Positions 34,220-44,200 of a stretch of DNA of 64,000 nucleotides are shown here, piece after piece. The notes below the pieces were generated by a model. It was not told the origin of the DNA. It was given only the letters and a program-made list of their open reading frames with translations, and did no database searches. Origin of the DNA: Streptomyces spiramyceticus (GTDB lineage Bacteria; Actinomycetota; Actinomycetes; Streptomycetales; Streptomycetaceae). Positions within the stretch are counted from its first letter, which is position 1. Each line of letters starts with the position of its first letter. The stretch is from contig NZ_JARBAX010000001.1 of the NCBI RefSeq assembly GCF_028807635.1, positions 4,513,501 to 4,577,500 of the forward strand, given 5' to 3'. The position numbers were made by a program, and so were the translations under genes.

Positions 34220-34581
34220 CCCCTGCCCTTCCCCAAGCTCTCAACTTCGTTCGAGCAGGGGAGACCCCATTCTTCCCGCTGTGACATTTTGCGGCTGCCG
34301 CCCCGTGGGGGCTCCGGCCCGGACCCCGCTCCTCAGACTCCCCAAGGGTTCCGTCCAGGGGGGACCCCAGGGGCTGAAATCTTCCGGCCCGGCCGGAAAA
34401 ACCAGCTCGTCCGGCGTTTGAGGACACTCCCCTCCGCCCTGTGGGCGTGGGGACCCCCAGAAGGGCGTCCACGGGGTCTGGGGGCTTGCCCCTCACGCGG
34501 CGGCAGCCGCAAATGTCACAGCCGGGAACAATGGGGTCTCCCCTGCTCGAACGAAGTTGAGAGCTTGGGGAAGGGCAGGGG
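34220..34581. repeat. MITE-like element with 83-bp terminal inverted repeats
   Basis: The arms at 34220-34302 and 34499-34581 are inverted copies that differ at only a few positions (one A fewer in the right arm, one added C, one G/C change). The 196-bp centre is GC-rich and contains smaller palindromic units of the type scattered between Streptomyces genes (GGCCGGAAAAACCAGCTCGT). No transposase is present. The right arm ends 10 bp before the PadR stop. Confidence 0.85.
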
Positions 34582-34591
34582 AAAGGACCCC

Positions 34592-35572
34592 CTACGCCTT
34601 CGGGTTCCGCAGCACCGCTCCGATGTGCGCCGCCGCCGTCGACAAGTGGCGGCGCGCCTCGCGTAGCTGCTCCTCCGTTACGCCCCTGTCCCGCGCCGCG
34701 TCGCGGATGTCGTCGCGGAAGCGGTCCAGCAGGCGGTCGAGGTCACGGGCCGGGTCGCCGGAGGGCGCCTCGTGGGCCCACTCGGGCTCGGGCGGAGTGT
34801 CCGTACGCTCGACCTTGACCTCGGTGGCAGGCTCCGCGTCGCGCTGCGGCCGGCCGAAGAAGCCGAACTCCTTCGTGATCTCGGCCAGCCCCTCCCGTAC
34901 CCCCTTCGGCCAGTCCCCCCGCGCAAACGTGTCCTGGACCTGCTCCTGCACCTGCTGGGCGATGCGCTGCACCTGCTCGCGTGCCTTCTCCTGCGCCTCC
35001 TTGGCCTGGCGGCGGGCCTGCTGCGCGTCCTCGCGGGCGCGGCGGCTCTCGTCCTTTGCCCGGCGTGCCTGCTCCTTCCACTCCTGCCTGGCCTTGCGCA
35101 GCTCCTCCTTCGCCGCCTGCCACGCCTCCTTGTCGCCGAACGCGCTCTCCCAGTCGCTGCTCCCGCTCCCGGCCTTGGCGTCCGTCCCGGTCGCTGCCGC
35201 CGCCGCCCGCATTTCGCGGCGCAGGTTGCCCGCCGCGCCGCGTACGTCGTCGCGGATCTCGGCGGCGAGCTCGGAGACCGACTCGCGGATCTCCAGCTCC
35301 AGGTCCGCCAGTTCTCCGCCGCGGCCCGCCAGTTCGGCACGCCCCGCATCGGTGATCGAGTAGACCTTGCGGCCGCCCTCGGTGGCGTGCGTGACCAGGC
35401 CCTCGGCCTCCAGCTTGGCGAGGCGGGGGTAGACGGTGCCGGCGGACGGGGCGTACAGGCCCTGGAAACGCTCCTCCAGGAGACGGATCACTTCGTAACC
35501 GTGGCGCGGCGCCTCGTCGAGCAGCTTGAGGAGGTACAGGCGAAGGCGGCCGTGGGCGAAGACGGGGGGCAT
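34592..35572 (-). CDS. PadR-family regulator with long coiled-coil tail
   Basis: This 326-residue protein has a PadR winged helix at residues 1-75 (LRLYLLKLLDEAPRHGYEVI, then GTVYPRLAKLEAEGLV). A long charged coiled coil (about 80-230, rich in Glu, Lys, Arg and Ala) and a helical end follow. PadR proteins are repressors released by ligands or stress. The ATG lies one base after the DUF4097 stop, so the two are co-expressed. The tail may sense or bind the partner protein. The operator at 36466-36501 is the likely target. Confidence 0.85.
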   Translation of the reverse strand: MPPVFAHGRLRLYLLKLLDEAPRHGYEVIRLLEERFQGLYAPSAGTVYPRLAKLEAEGLVTHATEGGRKVYSITDAGRAELAGRGGELADLELEIRESVSELAAEIRDDVRGAAGNLRREMRAAAAATGTDAKAGSGSSDWESAFGDKEAWQAAKEELRKARQEWKEQARRAKDESRRAREDAQQARRQAKEAQEKAREQVQRIAQQVQEQVQDTFARGDWPKGVREGLAEITKEFGFFGRPQRDAEPATEVKVERTDTPPEPEWAHEAPSGDPARDLDRLLDRFRDDIRDAARDRGVTEEQLREARRHLSTAAAHIGAVLRNPKA

Positions 35573-35573
35573 G

Positions 35574-36437
35574 TCAGAGCACCTTCTTGTCGGCCGGGGC
35601 GGTGTCGTGGTCGGCGCGGGCGTCGTCCTCCGTCGGCGGGCGGCGGAGCAGGGCGATGGATCCGGAGACGGTCGTCGCCCGGAGCTTGCCGTTGCCCGCG
35701 CCCAGCGTGCCCGTGATCTTCTTGGCGCCGAACTGGCCCCCGACCCGCAGGTCGTCGAACGCGTTGGAGACGGAGCCGCTCGCGGTGTTCGCCTCGACCC
35801 GGGCGTCCGCCGGGTGCGGCAGGCGGATCGCGACCTCGCCGGAGACCGAGGTCAGGGCGATGTCGGTGGGGTTCCCCGCACGGTCGATGTCGACGGCCAG
35901 GTCGCCGCTGATCGATTCGGCCCGTACGGACGCACCGGCGCCGTCGATCACCGTCAGGTCGCCGGAGACCGACTTGAAGCCGAGGCTTCCGGTGACGGCC
36001 TGGGCTTCCAGGCTGCCCGTGACGGTGTCGGCGCGGACGGCGCCGGAGAGGCCCACGAGGGTGGTGTCGCCGTTGATGCCGCGTACGTCCGTACGCCCCC
36101 GGATTCCGGAAACGACGGCTCCCGCGCCGATCACGCCGACCTCTACGGAGGAGTCGGCGGGTACGGCGAGGGAGACGACGGCGCTGCGGTTCCAGCCCTT
36201 GCGGTCGAGCCACTTGAGGAAGCCCTTCCAGGGCAGGTCCTCGTAGGCGACGGTCAGGGTGCCGCCGTTCTGGGTCACGGTCAGCGGGGGGCCCGCGATG
36301 TCGGACACCTCCAGGCGGGCGGGGCCCTCCTCGATGCCGACGACGTTGACCGTCCCGTTGACGATGCGCACGTTGAGCGCCGTCACCGGGTCCTCGAACG
36401 TGAGCTTCTTCGGCTCAGCGACGGACCACTCGGGCAT
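35574..36437 (-). CDS. DUF4097-family beta-repeat protein
   Basis: This 287-residue protein is a right-handed beta-helix of short repeats: GRTDVRGINGDTTLVGLSGA, VTGSLEAQAVTGSLGFKSVS, GDLTVIDGAG. Such proteins are common beside PadR or PspC genes and are thought to work at or near the membrane in stress sensing. There is no signal peptide. The ATG at 36437 follows GAGGAGG. It forms a two-gene operon with the PadR regulator. Confidence 0.85.
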   Translation of the reverse strand: MPEWSVAEPKKLTFEDPVTALNVRIVNGTVNVVGIEEGPARLEVSDIAGPPLTVTQNGGTLTVAYEDLPWKGFLKWLDRKGWNRSAVVSLAVPADSSVEVGVIGAGAVVSGIRGRTDVRGINGDTTLVGLSGAVRADTVTGSLEAQAVTGSLGFKSVSGDLTVIDGAGASVRAESISGDLAVDIDRAGNPTDIALTSVSGEVAIRLPHPADARVEANTASGSVSNAFDDLRVGGQFGAKKITGTLGAGNGKLRATTVSGSIALLRRPPTEDDARADHDTAPADKKVL

Positions 36438-36465
36438 GCTGACCTCCTCGACGGGCATGGACGCA

Positions 36466-36501
36466 ACATATCGCGTCTCTATGAAAACACGATATATCGC
36501 G
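36466..36501 (-). promoter_or_regulatory. Candidate PadR operator and promoter
   Basis: The perfect palindrome CGATATATCG (36490-36499) and a second ATATCGCG (36468-36475, repeating 36494-36501 after 26 bp) lie 29-64 bp before the DUF4097 start in an otherwise GC-rich region. Such AT-rich dyads suit a PadR dimer. Confidence 0.55.
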
Positions 36502-36581
36502 GCCCTGGGAAGTCAAGGGCGGAGGCGTGGACGGGCGGGCCTTACGCGTCAAACACGGGCAAATTGCCCTAGCGTAAAGGC

Positions 36582-37427
36582 ATGAACGCGACACCCCGAC
36601 CCGGCCACGGACCCGGCCCCGGACCCGTAGGAGCGCTCCTGCTCTGCCGGGCCGACACCGACGCCGTCCGCCCCGCCGCACATCTGCTGCGCGAACGGCT
36701 GCTGCTGGCCCCGGCGGCCGGGACCGGTGAGCGGTGGAGCGTGCTGGTGCCCGAGGGCAAGCCGTGGCTGGACGACGGTGAAGCCGTCGACGGGGTGATC
36801 GCGGGCTGGGCCACGGCGCTTGCCGTCGGCGTCAACTGGCCCGTTCTGGCCCTGTGGTGGGACGCCGACCGGACCGGTTTCACCCTGGCTTCGGGCTTCC
36901 GGCGCCATGTGGGTTACGTATGGCTCGCGGACGGGACACCGGTCGGCGAGGACGAGGCGATGCGTACGTTCGCGGCGCGGCTCGGCCTCGATCCCGTACT
37001 CGACATGGAGGCCCTGGAACCGCTCACCCGCCCCGACCCCGACGCGGACGGCCGGGCCCGCCTGCTCGGGCTGCTGGCGGTCCTGTCCCGCTCGGGCCTC
37101 ACCCTGCCCGGGGGCCTCGCCCCCGGCGAACCCGCCGACCGGCTGCGCGAGGCGGCACGCGTGCTGCCCGGTGCGGAGACGGTCGAGTGGCCGGGCTGGC
37201 GCGACGCGGTCCGCGCGGAGCTCGACGTGGTCGACGCCGGCCCCTTCGGTCCCTGGGTCCGTGGCCCCAAGGCCCGCCTCCTCGGCAGGGCCCAGCTGGC
37301 GTTGGGCGTACCGCTGGCGTTGTGGGGCCTGTGGCGGCGCAGCGGCGGCTGGGCGTTCGCGGGCGGCGTGCTGATGGCGCAGGGTGCGCTGGGTCTGGCG
37401 TACGACCGCTTGCGGGCACGGGACTGA
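36582..37427 (+). CDS. Hypothetical protein with C-terminal membrane hairpin
   Basis: This 281-residue protein has a soluble N-terminal region of about 230 residues (GALLLCRADTDAVRPAAHLL, WSVLVPEGKPWLDDGEAVDG, FRRHVGYVWLADGTPVGED) that matches no family I recognise. Two short hydrophobic segments near the end (LALGVPLALWGLW and AFAGGVLMAQGALGLAY) may anchor it. No ribosome site precedes the ATG. A TAGCGT box at 36570-36575 suggests a leaderless message. Confidence 0.68.
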   Translation: MNATPRPGHGPGPGPVGALLLCRADTDAVRPAAHLLRERLLLAPAAGTGERWSVLVPEGKPWLDDGEAVDGVIAGWATALAVGVNWPVLALWWDADRTGFTLASGFRRHVGYVWLADGTPVGEDEAMRTFAARLGLDPVLDMEALEPLTRPDPDADGRARLLGLLAVLSRSGLTLPGGLAPGEPADRLREAARVLPGAETVEWPGWRDAVRAELDVVDAGPFGPWVRGPKARLLGRAQLALGVPLALWGLWRRSGGWAFAGGVLMAQGALGLAYDRLRARD

Positions 37428-37469
37428 CCGCCGGTACCGGCGGGTTGCCTGCCTACCGGCCGACGGTCG

Positions 37470-37652
37470 TCACTCCTCGTCGTCCTCGTCGTCCAGGCGG
37501 GCCAGCCAGGTGGCAAGGCGCTCGACCGGGACCTCGAAGTCCGGGTTGAGGTCGACGAACGTACGCAGCTGCTCGGCGAGCCACTCGAAGGTGACCTCCT
37601 CCTCGCCGCGTCTCTTCTCCAGTTCCTCGATGCCACGGTCAGTGAAGTACAT
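37470..37652 (-). CDS. DUF6104-type small acidic protein
   Basis: This 60-residue protein, MYFTDRGIEELEKRRGEEEV then TFEWLAEQLRTFVDLNPDFE, is a small acidic protein well conserved in Streptomyces under DUF6104 as I recall it. Its role is unknown. A TATCCT box ends seven bases before the ATG, so the mRNA is probably leaderless. It faces away from the conflict-system operon. Confidence 0.8.
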   Translation of the reverse strand: MYFTDRGIEELEKRRGEEEVTFEWLAEQLRTFVDLNPDFEVPVERLATWLARLDDEDDEE

Positions 37653-37753
37653 GAAAATCAGGATAGACGGCGGCCGCACACGTCCTGAAGCGTCCCTTTC
37701 GTGGGGCTCGCCCGCAACCGCGCAGGCCAGTAACCTCGTCAAAGCTCAAAAGT

Positions 37754-37767
37754 GCTTGCACGCAAGC
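37754..37767 (+). promoter_or_regulatory. Candidate operator of the conflict/RiPP operon
   Basis: The dyad GCTTGC-AC-GCAAGC lies 27-40 bp before the first gene of the operon, with TTGCAA following at 37771-37776. Its place fits a repressor or activator site at the promoter. The regulator is unknown. Confidence 0.5.
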
Positions 37768-37793
37768 CAGTTGCAACGAACACGGGGGGCGTC

Positions 37794-38141
37794 ATGGCCG
37801 CGCAACTGCGTCAGATCGAACTGCCCGGGGGATCCGTCGTCATGGCTCGGATCACACCGGCAGGCTACGACGGCGAGGACCAGGACATCGGTGTCATGGA
37901 CCGGGCCGTGGCCAAGGTGGAGCAGCTCAACGAGCTGATCGTCGGCGTCGGCTCGGCGGTCCTCGACGCGGCCGCCGCCGTCCGCCCGGACGAGGCGAGC
38001 ATCGCCTTCGGGGTCGAGCTGTCGGCCAGGACCGGTGGCGTACTCGCCGTACTCGCCGAGGGTGAGGCGAAGGCATCCGTCCAGGTCACGCTCACCTGGC
38101 AGCTCAACGGAGCCGACCCGGCGCCCAGCGCGGATGCCTGA
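37794..38141 (+). CDS. Trypsin-co-occurring domain protein (CU044_2847/Trypco type)
   Basis: This 115-residue protein, with RQIELPGGSVVMARITPAGY, VAKVEQLNELIVGVG and IAFGVELSARTGGVLAVLAE then GEAKASVQVTLTW, is a Trypco-type effector-associated domain. These domains co-occur with trypsin-like proteases and link effectors to sensors in conflict systems. It opens the operon, and its stop overlaps the next start by eight bases. A G-run before the ATG serves as ribosome site. Confidence 0.82.
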   Translation: MAAQLRQIELPGGSVVMARITPAGYDGEDQDIGVMDRAVAKVEQLNELIVGVGSAVLDAAAAVRPDEASIAFGVELSARTGGVLAVLAEGEAKASVQVTLTWQLNGADPAPSADA

Positions 38142-40119
38142 GACGAGCACGCGCCTGGCCCAGCTCACCTGGGCCGCCACCGTCCACTTCACCGCCGACC
38201 TTCCCGGCGTACCGCCCGTGTGGGGCAGTGGCTTCTTCGTCGCGCCCGGGTGGCTGCTCACCTGTGCGCACGTACTGCGCGGGAAAGTGCGAAGCGGCTC
38301 GGACAAGGCATTTCTCGTGCGCGGCGACGGGTTCAACGGCGGGGCGCCGGCCCGGGCCCGGCTGGTCGAGTCGCTGTACGACCTCGATGCCGAGGGGCGG
38401 ATTCCGGAGGCCAGGGACCTCGCCCTGGTCCGGCTGCTTGACGAGGACATCGGCCACGAGTGCGTCTGGCTCGCGGACTGGTCCGAGCAGCCCGCGGGCA
38501 ACGCCCGCGTCGTCCACGGGTACATCCCCGAAGGGCCGGAGGGAACGGGGCGCGGCAAGTCCTGGTCGGGCACGGCCGACGTCGATGTGCACGAGGGCGA
38601 CTACGGGCGCCGGTTCGAGGAGGACATCCGGTTCCTGCCCGGTCTCTCCGGCGGCCCGGTGCTCGACCCCGCGGGCGGCGCGGTGGTAGGCGTCATGAAG
38701 GCCCGCCGCGAGACCGGTCCCGGTGGTCTCGCCATCGCCATTCACGCGCTGCGGGGTTTCCAGGAGCGGTACCAGGAGGTCATGAAGGCCCACGACACCT
38801 GGCATCACGCGCAGGGCAAGCACGCGCACGGCACAGGGGACGACTGGATCGCCGAGCAGTCCGGGCTGCCGGGAGCCGGACACGCGTACGACGCCAATCT
38901 GTGGACCCCGGAGGACCGGCGCCACGCCCTCGGGCTGCTCGCCGCCCTGCCCGTCCCAGAGGCTGCAGCCAGTGTCAGTGCGCTGTCCAAGGTCGCGCAT
39001 CCTCGCCGCTGGGTGAAGCCACCGCCGCGGCCGTGCGCCTGGCGGGACGGGCACGGCGAGCTGTACGACGGTTCGCGGCCGCTGCGGGCCGAGATCTTCC
39101 TGTGCTACCTGGAGCTGGTCCGGCGGTTTGCTGAGTCTCAGGGGGTGGATACCCGCGAGCTCGCCGACTGGGTCGAGCGGCGCGGCGAAGGCGTGAGCAA
39201 CGGAGAGAGGGAGGGAGCGCCCCTGTCCCTGCCGCCGGTGCTGCTGCCGAACGACGAGACCGGCGACGGGCCGGTCCCCTATCCGGGGCCGGGGGAGGGC
39301 GCCGTCGTCATCCTCGAACTGGAGCGGCTGGAGGGCGAGCGCCTCTCGTACGACTGGACCATCCGCATCGACGACGGCGACGAGGACAGCGGATTTCCCG
39401 TCGACTACGAACGGGACCGTTCGGGCGTTTCGGCCGAGGACCTCATCCACCGGCTCAGCGGGCCGCTTGCCGACGCCTTCGCCCAGCTCGACCTCGACGG
39501 ACGGCCCGCGCCGCTCGAAATCGCCCTGGACATCGGTGAATTCGACACGGCCGTGCACCGCTGGCAGATCCATCAGCAGGCCAACCTGAACGAGCAGGAG
39601 CTCAAACAGCTGCTCGGCGTACGCCGGCCCGTCGTACTGCGCCATCTGGAACGCCGAGGCGTGTCCGACGACGAGTGGACCAAGCGCTGGTCCGCCGCGC
39701 ACGCAGCCCGCAGCGTCACACCGCGCCGAGTCCCGCCGCCCGGCGGGCGGTTCAGGAAACAGCAGGTCACCGGCATGGGCGCGGGGGAGATCCCGGTGCT
39801 CTGCCGCTCGGCCGGGGACGACATAGGCCGCGAGGTGCTGCGCGCGGCGCTGGACGCCGGGCACGGCATCGCGCTGTGGCACATAGAGGGGCACCCCGGC
39901 GCACGATGCAGAAAGGGCTGCGACGCCCTGCACGAATTCGCCGTCAGTGAGTTCGCCGAAGCCGCCGGCGCCGCTGAACTTCCCGACCGGATCCGGCGTA
40001 TCAGAGAACGCATCAGCGCGCGGGACGTGGCACACCCCGCGGAGGCCGTCGCCCTGCTCTACGACGATCCACGACGGCCGGTCCCCGGCGACACGGAGGT
40101 GTACGACTCCCCGTCATGA
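38134..40119 (+). CDS. Trypsin-like protease fused to a VMAP C-terminal domain
   Basis: This 661-residue protein has an N-terminal chymotrypsin-fold protease with the full triad: His46 in LLTCAHVL, Asp95 in ARDLALVRL and Ser172 in LPGLSGGPV. There is no signal peptide, so it acts inside the cell. A middle helical region (about 240-380) and a VMAP-C domain (about 390-660, with LSYDWTIRIDDGDEDSG and IALDIGEFDTAVHRWQI) follow. VMAP proteins work with vWA and MoxR partners, both encoded next. The protease is the probable effector. Confidence 0.85.
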   Translation: MPETSTRLAQLTWAATVHFTADLPGVPPVWGSGFFVAPGWLLTCAHVLRGKVRSGSDKAFLVRGDGFNGGAPARARLVESLYDLDAEGRIPEARDLALVRLLDEDIGHECVWLADWSEQPAGNARVVHGYIPEGPEGTGRGKSWSGTADVDVHEGDYGRRFEEDIRFLPGLSGGPVLDPAGGAVVGVMKARRETGPGGLAIAIHALRGFQERYQEVMKAHDTWHHAQGKHAHGTGDDWIAEQSGLPGAGHAYDANLWTPEDRRHALGLLAALPVPEAAASVSALSKVAHPRRWVKPPPRPCAWRDGHGELYDGSRPLRAEIFLCYLELVRRFAESQGVDTRELADWVERRGEGVSNGEREGAPLSLPPVLLPNDETGDGPVPYPGPGEGAVVILELERLEGERLSYDWTIRIDDGDEDSGFPVDYERDRSGVSAEDLIHRLSGPLADAFAQLDLDGRPAPLEIALDIGEFDTAVHRWQIHQQANLNEQELKQLLGVRRPVVLRHLERRGVSDDEWTKRWSAAHAARSVTPRRVPPPGGRFRKQQVTGMGAGEIPVLCRSAGDDIGREVLRAALDAGHGIALWHIEGHPGARCRKGCDALHEFAVSEFAEAAGAAELPDRIRRIRERISARDVAHPAEAVALLYDDPRRPVPGDTEVYDSPS

Positions 40120-40264
40120 ACACCAACAGCAGCTTGAGCAACTGTCCGAAAACCGACGTTCACAGGTCGCCGATTGGGTACGTTTTCAGGGGCCCGTTGC
40201 GGGCACCGACTGCCCCCGTCGGTCAGGCCGCGGTACACCACCGACCGTCGACGAGGAGCGAGCC

Positions 40265-41254
40265 ATGCGTGAGTGGCTGATCTACCAGGGCAAGGGAGCC
40301 CCCGCTCCCGAACGTATCGACGAGCTCCCCGAACCGCCCCGCTGGCGCCGGTTCGACGGCACCCCGCTGTCCGGCGACAAGGGTGAGGCGCCACCCCTCG
40401 ACGCCGCCTCCGTCCGGCGGCTCGGCGACCGCACGGCGCTGTCCGCGCAGGACGTCAAGGCGCTGCAGCTCATCAACGCCGCCCTGTACCTGAGGCGCCC
40501 CCTGCTGGTCACCGGAGACCCGGGCACGGGCAAGAGCACGCTCGCCCACGAAGTCGCGTACGAGCTGGGCCTCGGCCGCGTACTCCAGTGGCCCGTCGTC
40601 AGCCGGACCGAGCTGAAGGAGGGCCTGTACACGTACGACGCGATCGGGCGGCTCCAGGACGCACAGCTCGACGGCGGGCAGCAGCAGACCGACATCGGCC
40701 GGTATGTCCGTCTCGGGCCTCTCGGCACCGCACTGCTGCCGACGAAAAAGCCCCGGGTGCTGCTCATCGACGAACTCGACAAGAGCGACATCGACCTGCC
40801 GAACGACCTGCTCAACGCGGTGGAAGAGGGCGAGTTCGGCATCCCGGAGCTGGAGCGGATCGCCGACAGGCCGGGGCAGAGCACGGTGAACGTGCTGAGT
40901 GACGACGGGCGGCGAATTCCGGTCACCGGTGGACGCGTGCGCTGTCACGCCTTCCCCTTCATCGTGATGACCAGCAACGGCGAACGGGAGTTCCCCGCAC
41001 CGCTGTTGCGCCGGTGCATTCACGTCCACCTCGACCCGCCGCGCGACGAGCGCCTCGCCGCCATGGTCCAGGCGCACTTCGGCGAACGGGCCGACGACAC
41101 CCACCGGGACCTCGTAGACCTGTTCACCACCGGCGGCGGGGGCGAACTCCGGCCCACCGACCAGCTCCTCAACGCCATCTACCTCACCCGTCACGCGGAC
41201 CGGCAGGACATCGGCAAACTGCTGCTGCGCCCCGCCGACCACGGGCAGCGTTAG
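40265..41254 (+). CDS. MoxR-type AAA+ ATPase of the vWA-MoxR-VMAP system
   Basis: This 329-residue AAA+ protein has Walker A LVTGDPGTGKST (Lys90), Walker B VLLIDELDKSD, and FPFIVMTSNGEREFPAPLLR carrying sensor 1 and the Arg finger. MoxR ATPases act with vWA proteins as a switch that loads or remodels a third partner. The gap to the protease gene is 145 bp, the longest inside the operon apart from the start region. GAGGAG precedes the ATG. The vWA gene starts six bases after its stop. Confidence 0.87.
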   Translation: MREWLIYQGKGAPAPERIDELPEPPRWRRFDGTPLSGDKGEAPPLDAASVRRLGDRTALSAQDVKALQLINAALYLRRPLLVTGDPGTGKSTLAHEVAYELGLGRVLQWPVVSRTELKEGLYTYDAIGRLQDAQLDGGQQQTDIGRYVRLGPLGTALLPTKKPRVLLIDELDKSDIDLPNDLLNAVEEGEFGIPELERIADRPGQSTVNVLSDDGRRIPVTGGRVRCHAFPFIVMTSNGEREFPAPLLRRCIHVHLDPPRDERLAAMVQAHFGERADDTHRDLVDLFTTGGGGELRPTDQLLNAIYLTRHADRQDIGKLLLRPADHGQR

Positions 41255-41260
41255 ACCGCC

Positions 41261-44200
41261 ATGAAAACCCGCAGGCACACGCCGGTCGCCGACGCCGTGA
41301 GCGGGCCGCTCACGGCGCTCGTCACGGGCCTGCGCGACCTCGGGATCGAGCCGCACGCCGACGAGCTCGCCGACGCCCTGTGGCTGGCGCGCTGGGTTCC
41401 CGCCGTACGGCCGGAGGGAGCGCCGGAACCCGGCGGCCTGCCGTGCGAGACGGCGGACGAAGACAGCGGCCCGCCGGAGCCCGCACCGGCCGGGGCGGAC
41501 GACACCGCCCCGCGCGGTACGCCGCTGCCGACAGCCCCCGCGGCCGAACTGACCGTACCCACGCCGGGCGAGGGCGCGGCCGGCCCCGGCGCCGGAACGG
41601 TGCGGGTGCCCACGGCCTCCGCACTGCCCGAACCGCTCGCTCTGCAGCGCGCGTTACGCCCCCTGCGCCGCTACCGGTCCCCGACCAGGCCCGTACGCAC
41701 ACAGCTCGACGAACGGCTCACGGCGGAACGCGCCGCCGACACCCGGATCGTCGTCCCCGTCCTGTGCGGAACCCGGCGCCGCGAGGCGCGGCTGCAGCTC
41801 GTCATGGACGCCTCGACCTCCACGGTGGTGTGGGGAGAGACGCTCCAGGAACTGCGCCAGATCTGCGAACGTGCCGGAGCCTTCCGTGAAGTGCGCGTCC
41901 ACCATGTGCGGGAGGGCGACGACGGCGAGGCCAGGATCGCGCTGTCGGACGCACCCGATGCCGTCCGGTGCCGACCGGAGGAGCTGCGCGACCCCACCGG
42001 ACATCAGCTGACCCTCGTCCTCAGTGACTGCGCAGGCCCGCTGTGGCGCGGCGGACAGATGCAGCGCTTGCTGCATTCCTGGGCCGCCACCGCACCGGTC
42101 GCCGTGGTGCAGCCGCTGCCGCAGCGCATGTGGCGCCGTACGCATCTGCCCGCCGTCCCGGGGGAGCTGGTGCGCCGCGAAGGTCCTGCGGGGCGGCTCG
42201 CGTTCCTGCCCGGACGGGGCGGGTCGCCGGCGGACGGGGCACTTCCGGTACCGGTCATCGCACCGCGCCCCGGGCCGCTGCGCGCCTGGGTCCGTCTCGT
42301 CTCCGGCGCGACCGGCCAGAGCCTGTACACCGTCGCCGGATGGGTGCGGCCCGACCACCCGGAATCGACGGCCGCGCGCCGCACGGACCGGGAGGTGTCG
42401 CCGCGCGACCGGGTGCGCGCGTTCCGGCGTACGGCCTCCCCGGACGCCGCGCGGCTCGCCGTGTATCTGTCGGCGACCCCGCTCGTACTGCCGGTGATGC
42501 AGCTCGTGCAGCGCGCCATGCTCGCCGACAGCGGACCCGAGGTACTCGCCGAGGTGGTGCTGGGCGGGCTGCTCAGGCAGAGCGGCGACTTCGACGGCCT
42601 GCCGGGCTACGAGTTCGTCGACGGGGTGCGCCAGGAACTGCTGGCGCAGATCGCGGTGAGCGACGTGCAGCTGGTGCTCAAGCACTGCTCGCAGTACGTC
42701 GAGTCCCGCTACGGGCGTACGGCACGCAACTTCCCGGCGCTGGCCGCCGGATACCTCGCGGGCGAGGCCCAGGCACAGCCGGGCACCGAGGGCGCCACCG
42801 AGGACCACGGACTGCGGGCCTTCGCCCGCGTCTCGGCGGAGGTACTGCGCCGGTTCGGGCACGCGCCGGTACCGGGGCGGGGGCCGGGGAACCCGGCGGG
42901 GGACGCCGACCCCGGCGCGCTGGCGCTGCGGGCGCAGAACGTACTGCTCAGGTACCACCGGGAGCACTCGGCGCGCGATCTCGACGAGGCGATCGTATTG
43001 CTGAAGGCCGCCATCGAAGGTCAACGTGCGACAGCTGAACGGCAGGCACTGCAAGGGGAGTTGGGCGGCGCACTGCTGTCCCGCTGGAACGCGCGACGGA
43101 CGGTTCAGGATCTGCGCAGTGCGCACGAGGCCTTCCGGCAGGCGGACGTCGACTCTCCGCACCTGCTGCTGTTGTGGGCAACCGCACTGATGGCCATTGC
43201 CGCCGAGGTGGACAACAACGGTCTCGGTACAGAGGCCCTGCCGGACCACTTCGGCGAGCGCGCGGCAGGGGAACGCTCCGCGGAGGCGGCGCTCATGGAC
43301 CTGTACACGGAGGCGGAGCGCTGCGTCGTCGTCGTACGGGACCGCGAACCCGAGGGACTCGGAGAAGCGGGATATCGCATCCTGAACCACCTGCTGGGCA
43401 CATCGGCCCAATGGGCGTCCCGGCCGGCCTTCGCGCAACTGCTGACCGAGTACGGCGGGGCGGGCCCGTGGGCCGCCGAGAGGCTCGAAGGCGCCCTGGA
43501 GGCAGCGCAGGCGTGGCAGTCCCACGAAGAGGAGACCGAGCGCCTGACCCACCGGGCACAACTGCGGCTGGACCTGGCGAAGCACTATGCGGGCCGGGGC
43601 CCTGTCGACTGGGATCCCGACGAGGAGCAGCGCGCACAGGGGTACCGGCACGCGGCCGATGCAGTCACCGGCCTGCGCCAGGTCATCGACAGGCTGTCGC
43701 GTCTGAAGGCCGCACCGGCCGGCGCGCTCTGCGACGCCTGGATCGACCTGGCGACCGCCCTGCGCCTGACCCGTGAGGGCGCCACGGACTCGGCACTGGA
43801 GGAGAGGCTGTCCGCACTGCGACGGGCTCTGCACCTGGCGGGTGACGACTACATCCGGTGCAACCGCTGCTACCAGGATCTGGGCCTGGTGCTGGACGAA
43901 AAATTCGTGCGTACCGGAGACCGCGCCTTCCTCGACGAGGAAGTGGCAGTCTGGCGCGCGATGCTGAGCCGACTGTCCCCCGACGACAGCTTCCGGGCCC
44001 AGGCTCTGAGGATGCTGGGGCACGCGCTGCTCCAGGCGGAGGAATGGGACGAGGCCGTCCGGGCCATACGGGATGCCGTGGACGAGACCGCCGAGTCGGA
44101 TTCCGACATGCCCGAACTGCGGATGTCCCTCGGGCTCGCGCTGCACCGGCGGTATGCGGCCCGGGGCGGACTGTCCGACCTCCACGAGGCCGACTGGGTC

